From: Candidatus Bathyarchaeota archaeon
GTDB taxonomy: Archaea > Thermoproteota > Bathyarchaeia > Bathyarchaeales > Bathycorpusculaceae
Assembly (NCBI GenBank): GCA_022865885.1
Contig: JALHSQ010000086.1
Location: 1-64,000 of the forward strand
Length of the DNA stretch: 64,000 bases
Direction: 5' to 3'
In this document: positions 53,545-61,192 of the stretch, in pieces
Layout: each line of letters opens with the position of its first letter
Numbering within the stretch: the first letter of the stretch is position 1
Translations under genes and position numbers: made by a program
Notes under the pieces: generated by a model
What the model saw: only the letters and a program-made list of their open reading frames with translations
What the model was told of the DNA's origin: nothing
The model's database searches: none

Positions 53545-54440
53545 GAGGGGCTGAAGTGGAAAAACCAAAAGTCAGAAAAGGCATGCTTTCCAGCATAATT
53601 CCGGGTCTCTCTTCGCTGTCTCAACGAGGCCTAGCAGGATGGCTCGTTGTGTTAGGGTTCACTATGGTTGTATCAATAGTGACGATTACGGCGATTTCAC
53701 CATGGGTCGCTCCTTATGACCCGTCCGCGATCAATGTTGGAACGCCACTTATGTCTCCGAATTCTCAGTTCCTGTTTGGAACTAATGATTTGGGTCAAGA
53801 CGTTTTCAGTAGAGTGCTTTCAGGTGGCGGTATCATGCTTGAGGTTTCCATATTATCTGTTATAATATGTCTGCTAGTTGGCGTTCCATTGGGCCTGTTT
53901 TCATCTTACGCTGGGGGAGTAGTTGACAGGTTCTTCTGTCTTATAATGGACAGCATCTATGCTTTTCCAGGCTTGGTCTTGGCTATAGCGATTGCGGCGA
54001 TGCTGGGAAGAGGAGTTACCAACATGGCACTTTCAATAGCTGTGGTTTATGTTCCTTCTTATTTCAGAGTTATTCGAAGTCAAGTACTAAGCATAAAGGA
54101 GATGCCTTACGTGGAAGCGGCCAACGCTGCTGGTGCAAAAGGTCGCACTATTCTTTCCCGTTATGTTTTCCCCAATGTTGTTCCTTCAATAGTTGTCATT
54201 GCGACAGTGAACTTTGCAGACGCCATTCTCACCGCAGCAGGCCTTACCTTCATCGGTCTGGGCGTGTCAGCGAACATTCCAGATTGGGGTTGGGATTTGA
54301 CTAATGGACGAAGACTTCTGTCCAGTGGGACATGGTGGGTGATAACGTTTCCTGGTTTGATGATTATCCTTCTGGCTTTGGGCTTCACGTTGATGGGGGA
54401 GGGTTTGAGTGAAATGGCGAACCCCAGGCTGAGAGAATGA
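53541..54440 (+). CDS. dppC: ABC transporter permease (DppC/OppC type), second importer
   Basis: 299 residues. Starts at GTG 53541 within the dppB stop. It has six membrane helices, FGTNDLGQDVFSRVLSGG in the outside segment and the EAA loop PYVEAANAAGAKGRTILSR. Its end, LGEGLSEMANPRLRE-like, is typical. Confidence 0.95.
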   Translation: MRGAEVEKPKVRKGMLSSIIPGLSSLSQRGLAGWLVVLGFTMVVSIVTITAISPWVAPYDPSAINVGTPLMSPNSQFLFGTNDLGQDVFSRVLSGGGIMLEVSILSVIICLLVGVPLGLFSSYAGGVVDRFFCLIMDSIYAFPGLVLAIAIAAMLGRGVTNMALSIAVVYVPSYFRVIRSQVLSIKEMPYVEAANAAGAKGRTILSRYVFPNVVPSIVVIATVNFADAILTAAGLTFIGLGVSANIPDWGWDLTNGRRLLSSGTWWVITFPGLMIILLALGFTLMGEGLSEMANPRLRE

Positions 54441-54444
54441 GGTG

Positions 54445-55422
54445 ATGAAGGTGTCGCAACCGCTTTTAACTGTGAATGACTTGACGGTAGAGTACTGGGC
54501 AAGAAGAGGAAAAGTCCGCGCAGTGGAAGGTGTCTCTTTCTCTGTAGACAAGAGTGAGACGCTGGGTGTGGTTGGCGAGTCAGGTTGCGGAAAATCCACT
54601 CTCGGCTTGTCTTTGATGCAGCTGGTTCCGTATCCTGGACGCATAGTCAAAGGTGAAATACTGCTCAATGGCCGAGATGTTTTGAGGTTTTCGGCGAACG
54701 AGATGCGGAATCTTCGTGGAAAGGATATTTCTTATGTTTTTCAGGATCCGATGACGTCTTTGAATCCTGTTAAGAAGATAGGTGCTCATTTCGTCGAGTT
54801 GATTCGGGCTCATGAACCGAAAGTGAGCGAGAAGGAGGCGGTTGCACGTGCGAGGAAGTTGTTTAAGGATGTGGGGATTCAGTCTGAGCGTATAGGTGAT
54901 TATCCGCATCAGCTGAGTGGTGGTATGCGTCAGCGGGTTATGATTGCTTTGGCGATAGCCTTGAATCCTAGCCTAGTGATTGCTGATGAGCCGACTACGG
55001 CGTTGGACGTTATTGTGCAGGCCAAGATTCTGGATCTTTTGAATGCGTTGAGGGATGCTTATGGGATGGCTCTTGTTTTGATAACGCATGATTTGAGCAT
55101 AGTTTTGGAGAGGAGTGACAGGATTATTGTTATGTATGCTGGACACATGGTTGAATACGCTCGTAGCGCAGACATTTTCAAGAATCCTCAGCACCCGTAT
55201 ACACAGGGTCTGTTGAAGGCGATCCCTAATGTTGAGCTTGATGAACAGACGCTTAATGCCATAGCTGGGTCTCCGCCTGACCTACTGAACCTTCCGAAGG
55301 GTTGTAGGTTCTGGCCTCGCTGCTACTGTGCCAAAATAAGATGCGGGGAAGAGGAGCCGCCCTTGATAAACACCGCGCCAGACCATTATGTGCGGTGCGG
55401 CAAATACAAAGAAGGCGAGTAG
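54445..55422 (+). CDS. dppD: Oligopeptide ABC transporter ATPase (DppD type), second importer
   Basis: 325 residues from ATG 54445 (GTG 54442 adjacent). Walker A GESGCGKST, Q-loop FQDPMTSLNP, signature LSGGMRQR, Walker B VIADEPTTALD, switch LITHDLS. C-terminal cysteine cluster CRFWPRCYCAKIRC is present. Confidence 0.96.
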   Translation: MKVSQPLLTVNDLTVEYWARRGKVRAVEGVSFSVDKSETLGVVGESGCGKSTLGLSLMQLVPYPGRIVKGEILLNGRDVLRFSANEMRNLRGKDISYVFQDPMTSLNPVKKIGAHFVELIRAHEPKVSEKEAVARARKLFKDVGIQSERIGDYPHQLSGGMRQRVMIALAIALNPSLVIADEPTTALDVIVQAKILDLLNALRDAYGMALVLITHDLSIVLERSDRIIVMYAGHMVEYARSADIFKNPQHPYTQGLLKAIPNVELDEQTLNAIAGSPPDLLNLPKGCRFWPRCYCAKIRCGEEEPPLINTAPDHYVRCGKYKEGE

Positions 55423-55423
55423 A

Positions 55424-56416
55424 TTGAGTCAAACCGATATTCTTCAAGTCGAGCATTTGAAGAAGTATTTCCCCGTTGAGAAGGGCTTCCTTGAAAGGAT
55501 GCTGACTCGCAGCAGACGCTTCGTCAGAGCTGTCGATGATGTAAGCTTCTCTGTTCGGAAGGGCGAAGTCTTCACTTTGGCGGGTGAGAGTGGATGTGGA
55601 AAAACCACTACTGGGAAACTTGTCGTAAGACTCATCACATCGACTAGTGGGAGAATCCTCTTCAACAATGTTGACATTGTTAGAACCAGGCATGAAGAGC
55701 TGAGAGTGCTTAGAAGAAGTATGCAGATTATTTTCCAGGATCCGTATGCGTCGTTCAGCCCTAGGATGCGGATTGGGGACGCAGTGGGGCACCCGCTTGA
55801 AATTCATGGTTTTGCAAAAGGTGAGGAGAAGAAGGAAAAGGTTCTGAAGATGCTCGGTCGTGTGGGATTGGCGCCGACTGAGCAGTTCACAGAGTTGTAT
55901 CCGCATCAGTTGAGTGGTGGGCAGAGGCAGCGTGCGGCTATGGCGAGATCGCTGATCTTAGAGCCGGAGTTTATTGTCGCTGATGAACCGGTTTCCATGA
56001 TTGATGTTTCGCTTAGGACAACGATAATCGATCTGATGCTGGACTTGAGGAGGGAATTGGGTTTGACTTATCTTTTTATTACTCATGACTTGGCTATTGC
56101 GAAGTACATTTCAGACAGGATTGCGATAATGTATCTTGGGAAGATCGTTGAGATAGGTGATACACATGAGATTTTCTCAAGACCCATGCACCCGTATACT
56201 CAGGCTTTGTTGTTGGCTATTCCTGTGCCGAATCCTGACCGAAAGCGGAGAGTTATTGAGCTCAGAGGAGAAGTACCTTCAGCCATAGATGTCCCGAAAG
56301 GGTGTCGTTTTCGTACGAGGTGTCCATACGAGGAAGCCTGTTGTAAGGAACAAGAACCTGAATTAGTGTCCGTTGCACACGATCACTTGGTTGCGTGCCA
56401 CTTGACCAAGAAGTAG
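55424..56416 (+). CDS. dppF: Oligopeptide ABC transporter ATPase (DppF type), second importer
   Basis: 330 residues. Walker A GESGCGKTT, Q-loop FQDPYASFSP, signature LSGGQRQR, Walker B IVADEPVSMID (Ile in place of the usual Leu), switch FITHDLA, and cysteine cluster CRFRTRCPYEEACC. TTG 55424 directly after the dppD stop is favoured; ATG 55388 in frame lies inside dppD. Confidence 0.95.
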   Translation: MSQTDILQVEHLKKYFPVEKGFLERMLTRSRRFVRAVDDVSFSVRKGEVFTLAGESGCGKTTTGKLVVRLITSTSGRILFNNVDIVRTRHEELRVLRRSMQIIFQDPYASFSPRMRIGDAVGHPLEIHGFAKGEEKKEKVLKMLGRVGLAPTEQFTELYPHQLSGGQRQRAAMARSLILEPEFIVADEPVSMIDVSLRTTIIDLMLDLRRELGLTYLFITHDLAIAKYISDRIAIMYLGKIVEIGDTHEIFSRPMHPYTQALLLAIPVPNPDRKRRVIELRGEVPSAIDVPKGCRFRTRCPYEEACCKEQEPELVSVAHDHLVACHLTKK

Positions 56417-56757
56417 AGCCTTCTTGTTATATCAGACATGCACATCTAAGCTGCGCGTAGGAATTCTTCCTCCTCGATTCTTCTGACCTTCGCAGTTGCC
56501 CTCTATAGAATTGTCGCCGATGACCTATTCTATGATCTGCTCCAACCACCCTAGTACTCCAAGGAGGGGTGGATGCGCTCCCCAAGAAAAGACGTGGCCT
56601 TTCAGATAATTGGGAGCTGGCGTACAAGACGCTCGCAAGCATGTCTATTTGAAGACCAGCAATTTGAAAAAACTATTACGTGAAGAAAAGCCTTTTTTAA
56701 TTGCAGGCCAGATTCCTAGTCCGTCAATCAAAATTCACGATTAGAGGCAAAAAAAGT
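56417..56757. other. Intergenic region, no gene recognised
   Basis: 341 bases between the importer operon and etfB. Contains T-rich CCTTTTTTAATTG just before 56701, which may include the etf promoter. No protein-like frame or repeat recognised. Confidence 0.5.
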
Positions 56758-57546
56758 TTGAAAAGAATAATCGTGTGCCTGAAGCAAGCAATCGATGTCT
56801 CACACTTGAAAGTTGACCCTACAACGAGACAATTAATCACAGTAGGTGCACCTAAGAAAATCAGCGATTTTGACAAGAACGCTCTGGAAGAAGCAGTAAG
56901 AATCAAGGAGAAGTATCCCGGAGCTGAGGTATTCACACTAACCGTTAGCTATGAAGACGCGAAAGCCGTTTTGAGGGAAGCACTCGCCATAGGTGCCGAC
57001 AAGGCCTACCTAGTTAGCGATCCTAGTGTGCAAAACGTCGATACTTTAGGCACGGCTTACATATTGGCCGAGGCTATCAGGAAGATTGGACACTTTGACT
57101 TGATTCTGTGCGGCGAAGCGTCGCTAGACAGCTTCTCGGGACTTGTCGGTCCAAGACTGTCGGAGTTGCTGAATCTGCCACAAGTATCTTCTGTTCGAAA
57201 ACTAGCCGTGGAAGGTGATGCCATCATCGCAGAAAGAGTCCTTGAAGATGCAATTGAGACTGTGAAGTCGAAAATGCCCGCACTGGTGACGGTTACGCGA
57301 GAAATAAATCAGCCAAGAATCCCCTCTCTTATGATGATAATGAAAGCCTCGAAAAAGGAAATAGCGACATGGACTTTGATGGAACTCGATATTCAGAAAG
57401 AAAAAGTTGACCCGAGAATTGAGATAGTGGAAGTCCTAGCGCCCAAAACTGAACGGAAAAGAATCTTGATTAAGGGTGAGACTGCCCAAGAAATCGCAGA
57501 AAAGCTGGCCAAGGCATTGATTCAAGAAGGTGTTGTTGGAAGGTGA
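56758..57546 (+). CDS. etfB: Electron transfer flavoprotein, beta subunit
   Basis: 262 residues. Family blocks: IIVCLKQAIDVSHLKVDPTT, SDFDKNALEEAVRIKE, ALAIGADKAYLVSD, and DSFSGLVGPRLSELL. With EtfA it carries electrons from acyl-CoA dehydrogenases. TTG 56758 gives the family start (MKRIIVCLKQ); TTG 56701 is open upstream but adds 19 unmatched residues. Followed by etfA after 4 bases. Confidence 0.94.
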   Translation: MKRIIVCLKQAIDVSHLKVDPTTRQLITVGAPKKISDFDKNALEEAVRIKEKYPGAEVFTLTVSYEDAKAVLREALAIGADKAYLVSDPSVQNVDTLGTAYILAEAIRKIGHFDLILCGEASLDSFSGLVGPRLSELLNLPQVSSVRKLAVEGDAIIAERVLEDAIETVKSKMPALVTVTREINQPRIPSLMMIMKASKKEIATWTLMELDIQKEKVDPRIEIVEVLAPKTERKRILIKGETAQEIAEKLAKALIQEGVVGR

Positions 57547-57550
57547 ATGT

Positions 57551-58516
57551 GTGAGCGAGGGCAAGTCAGTCTGGGTTTTTTCTGATGTTTACGATTTAGC
57601 CTTGGAAATGTTGGGAAAAGGAAGAGAACTGGCAGACAGACTGCAGTCAGGACTTGCAGCAATAATCATTGGAAACAACATACAGGACAAAGCGAATGAA
57701 ATCACAAAGTACGGGGCAGACACAGTATACCTGATTGATAGCCCAGCTTTGAGAGATTTTCAAGCTGATGCATACCTTAGTATCTTGTATGACTTGACGA
57801 CAAATCACCAGCCAGAAATTCTGCTAATCGGGTCAACGAAAAATGGGAAGCCTCTTGCAGCTAGACTGGCAACACGACTAGGAACAGGCTGCGTGCCTGA
57901 TTGTACCAGACTGAACATTGACGAAGACAGACGGTTGGTGGGCGAAAGAATAACTTACGGTGGGAACGCCACTGCAAAAGTGGCTTTCAAATCCAAACCA
58001 CAAATAGCAACCGTACCATTTAGGGCATTCGAAAAACCTAAACTGCAAAATCGAAACGGGCAAGTAGAGAAACTAGAAGCAAAGATTGAAGAACCGAGGA
58101 TTGAAGTAATAGAAAGAAAGCCTCTCGAGGCGTCAAACGTGAGAATCGAAGAGGCTGACGTTATAGTGAGTTGTGGGAGAGGCTTGGAGAAGAAAGAAGA
58201 CAAGGCGCTGCTTGACGAATTGTCAACAGTGTTGTGCGGTCAGGTAGGCTGCACAAGACCTCTTGCCGAAGACAGGAAATGGTTCACAGAATGGGTTGGA
58301 CTCTCAGGGCACAAAGTCAAACCTAAACTTTATGTAGCTTGTGGGATTTCGGGAGTAATCCAACACGTGGCGGGCATACGCGACTCAAAGGTGATAGTGG
58401 CGATCAACAAAGATCCTGAAGCACCGATATTCGAGATGGCAGACTACGGAGTTGTAGGCAACCTATATGAGATACTTCCAGCTCTGAAGGAAGCTTTAAA
58501 GAAGCAACTTCAATGA
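57551..58516 (+). CDS. etfA: Electron transfer flavoprotein, alpha subunit
   Basis: 321 residues from GTG 57551 (TTG 57530 is in frame and overlaps etfB). The C-terminal FAD domain shows GQVGCTRPLAEDRKW, LYVACGISGVIQHVAGIRDS and VAINKDPEAPIFEMADYGVV. Convergent with an acyl-CoA dehydrogenase gene 41 bases away, likely its electron donor. Confidence 0.95.
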   Translation: MSEGKSVWVFSDVYDLALEMLGKGRELADRLQSGLAAIIIGNNIQDKANEITKYGADTVYLIDSPALRDFQADAYLSILYDLTTNHQPEILLIGSTKNGKPLAARLATRLGTGCVPDCTRLNIDEDRRLVGERITYGGNATAKVAFKSKPQIATVPFRAFEKPKLQNRNGQVEKLEAKIEEPRIEVIERKPLEASNVRIEEADVIVSCGRGLEKKEDKALLDELSTVLCGQVGCTRPLAEDRKWFTEWVGLSGHKVKPKLYVACGISGVIQHVAGIRDSKVIVAINKDPEAPIFEMADYGVVGNLYEILPALKEALKKQLQ

Positions 58517-58557
58517 TTTTTCCTACGTCTTGTGCCTTCTACAAAGAAAAGAGTAGC

Positions 58558-59784
58558 CTACTTGTAGGCTATGTACTCTTTGCCTAGCAGTTCACGGGCT
58601 ATAATCGTTCTTTGGATGTTGGTTGCTCCTTCAGCACCTACGCAGTAGGACATAATACCGCGCAGCCCCATTTCCAATGGGCACTCCTTCGTGTAACCGT
58701 AAGCGCCTAGCCAGATCATTGCGTGTTTGTAGACATCAAAAGCAAAGTGCGGCGCTATGAGCTTGCACGCTGCAATCATCTTGCTTACTTCGAGTGGCGT
58801 GAATCTGTCCTCCTTGTAACGTTGATCCATCATCCATGCGGTACGGAAGGTCAACGATCGCAATGCTTCAAGATGTGCCCAGTCGTCGGCGAGTTCGAAT
58901 TGAATGCCTTGGAACTTTCCGATCGGTTTGCCAAAAGCTTTTCGTTCCTTCACGTATTCCATGCCGATATCAAGTGCACGCCTTGCAGCACCAGTGCACA
59001 CTGCAGCAATCAATATGCGGGCTGTGTCAAAGCCTTCCATAGTCAGGTAGAAGCCCTTGTCAACTTCACCAATACGGTTGGAGTCGGGCACTTTTACGTT
59101 CTTCATGAGGAAACCGCCGGTTGAGATTGCCATTCGTCCCATGTCATCGTAGCGCTTGTTGATCTCGACACCTGGTGCATTCATCGGCAAGTAGAAACCG
59201 GTCATACCCCGATGGGAAGCTTCAGGTGGTGCAGGTGAGGTTCTTGCAATGACAAAGTATCCACCGCCAAGTCTTTTCGCTTCCTCTGTGCCGCTTATGT
59301 AGGTTTTTTCGCCATTGAGAATCCAATCGTTTCCTTGCTTCCGTGCTGTGGATTTGAATGCTGCGACATCGGAACCTCCCCCGGCTTCTGTTGATCCTAT
59401 GCCTATGAAAGCGTCGCCTTTGATGGCTTTGCGAATGACTGCTTCACGCACTTGTTCGCTACAGTGTCGATCGACAACATAGCCCCAAGATGATTCTACA
59501 AGCCAAAGCACTGGAAGAGCAATACTGACATCTGCGTATCCGAGTTCCTCCGCGGCAATGCAGGCTGTCACCCAATCTGCGCCGGTTCCACCGTGTTCCT
59601 GTGGAGCGGTCATTATGAGTAAACCCATTTCACCCATGCTTTTGAGTACTTCATGTGGTATTCGGCCTTGACTGTCCATTTCTCTTATCTTCTCTATCGG
59701 TAGGTTCTTTTCTGTCCATTCTCGTACGGCTTTGCGGAAAAGCTCTTGTTCGTCTGTGAAACTGAAATCAACCATTTTCTTCAC
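58558..59784 (-). CDS. Acyl-CoA dehydrogenase
   Basis: 408 residues. N-terminal helical domain DEQELFRKAVREWTEKNLP, the flavin block GIGSTEAGGGSDVAAFKSTA and WILNGEKTYISGTEEA, and C-terminal VGAEGATNIQRTIIARELLG where the Glu after GA fits the catalytic base. Substrate chain length not inferable. TATA-like CTTTTATATCGG on the minus strand at about 59810 precedes the start. Convergent with etfBA, suggesting a functional pair. Confidence 0.95.
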   Translation of the reverse strand: MKKMVDFSFTDEQELFRKAVREWTEKNLPIEKIREMDSQGRIPHEVLKSMGEMGLLIMTAPQEHGGTGADWVTACIAAEELGYADVSIALPVLWLVESSWGYVVDRHCSEQVREAVIRKAIKGDAFIGIGSTEAGGGSDVAAFKSTARKQGNDWILNGEKTYISGTEEAKRLGGGYFVIARTSPAPPEASHRGMTGFYLPMNAPGVEINKRYDDMGRMAISTGGFLMKNVKVPDSNRIGEVDKGFYLTMEGFDTARILIAAVCTGAARRALDIGMEYVKERKAFGKPIGKFQGIQFELADDWAHLEALRSLTFRTAWMMDQRYKEDRFTPLEVSKMIAACKLIAPHFAFDVYKHAMIWLGAYGYTKECPLEMGLRGIMSYCVGAEGATNIQRTIIARELLGKEYIAYK

Positions 59785-60275
59785 CTTTGGAATGGAAGTT
59801 TGGCGTTTACCGATATAAAAGTTGTTTGGAGGCAGTCTGAGAAATCATCTCGTCAGAACGTAATGTGAGTAAGATTCAAGACTAACGCTTTACTGATAGC
59901 ATGCATCATGGAATCTTAACCGAAAGACGATATGGCACTCAGCCTTAATGTCTCGCAATCATCATCAGACTTCAAATAGCCGCAATTATCATTCTGGCCT
60001 AGAGGCAGGTATTCATTCATGCGGCATCCCCTTGGACGACGCATATCTTGGACTTGGATATATGCTGGTTCAGGCAATAACCATTTTATATCCATTTGAC
60101 AACATACAATATTGTCCTAAATGGGAGAAAGGAGAAGGCTATAGCCAAACTTTTTTTTCTTTGTATTTTGTTGTTTCTGATTTAGTATGACACCTGCTTT
60201 AAATATTCACAGAAGGAACGTTAAAGAATACGGAATCTGCGAAAGAGAGAAAATTCAGCTTAATTATCCCATTTA
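59785..60275. other. Intergenic region, no gene recognised
   Basis: 491 bases. Small frames (for instance an 80-codon plus-strand frame at 59948-60190) have the composition of chance translation. A T-run at 60150-60157 and a nearby TTTAAATATTC at 60199-60209 are AT-rich promoter or terminator-like elements. Confidence 0.45.
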
Positions 60276-60485
60276 TCAAAACTTCAGTTTTCTGAGAAAT
60301 CCGCCGGAGATTCTTCCCTTCTCGGCCTGCGGAAAGACTTCACAAATCTCCAGAATTGCACCACAATGCTTGCATTGAACGTAGCTTCTCTCACGATTGG
60401 AAGCAAGCCAAAAACCCTCGCTTGAGCTGCATTTTGGACAGGTTCTCAATGATCTGCGGTAGGCTTCAATCTCTTCTAGGGCCAA
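60276..60485 (-). CDS. Small zinc-ribbon protein
   Basis: 69 residues from TTG 60485. A helical N terminus (LEEIEAYRRSLRT) precedes a zinc ribbon: CPKCSSSEGFWL and, after a strand RSYVQCKHCGAILEICE. The frame continues upstream (EPEPYEIWEKEL) to a TAA with no ATG/GTG/TTG earlier, so the start is uncertain and the protein may use a non-ATG codon further up. No family assigned; zinc ribbons of this size often bind nucleic acid. Confidence 0.7.
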   Translation of the reverse strand: MALEEIEAYRRSLRTCPKCSSSEGFWLASNRERSYVQCKHCGAILEICEVFPQAEKGRISGGFLRKLKF

Positions 60486-60640
60486 TTCCTTTTCCCAAAT
60501 CTCGTAAGGCTCGGGTTCAATTTATGCGTTATGTTGTATTTATTCAGTTATAGGAAACAGGAATATTATTTCTTTCGATATATTATTCTCATAGAGCACT
60601 CCTTTTTTAAAAGAAGCAACCTTTAACAATAACGATAGCG

Positions 60641-61060
60641 ATGTCTCAGTTAAGCCCAACGATAACCTTCATAATGCCACTACAGGACAAGCAGGAATTC
60701 ATGATCGAACAAATAAACGCGATCTTCAAGTTTTCCGAACGCTATGCCGGGTTCTGCGAGATCTTAATGCTAACAGATGAAATAGAGAACACAAGACTCA
60801 AGGTAGCGTCATTGGCATTAAGGCTAAACAAGGCAAGCCACCCTCACGTAAGAACAAGAATAATACGCTATACAACACCGTTAGGACTAACAAGTTTGAT
60901 AGAGACAAGCATCAACCATGCTTTTGGACAAAAAATAGTAATAACAGGCAACATGCCAGAAATGGCCGAGATGAACAAGATAAACGACGTACTAAAAAGA
61001 GACATTTTGGTAGCCCAAAACGTCTTCGATGTGAACGCTCTTGAGAAGAGTCTAGCATAG
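60641..61060 (+). CDS. Small GT2-like (glycosyltransferase A fold) domain protein
   Basis: 139 residues. The start, PTITFIMPLQDKQEFMIEQI, is like the first strand and helix of family 2 glycosyltransferases, and TRIIRYTTPLGLTSLIETS continues the pattern. The catalytic D-x-D motif is not present, and the protein is about half the normal length, so it is either a truncated or a non-catalytic relative. ATTTTTTTAAAAG near 60603 is a TATA candidate. Unassigned. Confidence 0.6.
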   Translation: MSQLSPTITFIMPLQDKQEFMIEQINAIFKFSERYAGFCEILMLTDEIENTRLKVASLALRLNKASHPHVRTRIIRYTTPLGLTSLIETSINHAFGQKIVITGNMPEMAEMNKINDVLKRDILVAQNVFDVNALEKSLA

Positions 61061-61192
61061 AGCAGAACCAGCAAACTATTCTGGATACAACGCATCTCAA
61101 GTCTTTCGTAAAGAGGATTCTTCTATAATATTGTTCTAGAAAACTATAAGTTGACGGCGAGATTCCACTATTTCAGAAAGGAGAAAGGATTA

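Noticed and set aside
59948-60378. Two overlapping plus-strand frames downstream of the acyl-CoA dehydrogenase
   Set aside because: Low-complexity, His/Ser-rich chance translation without ribosome site or family resemblance.
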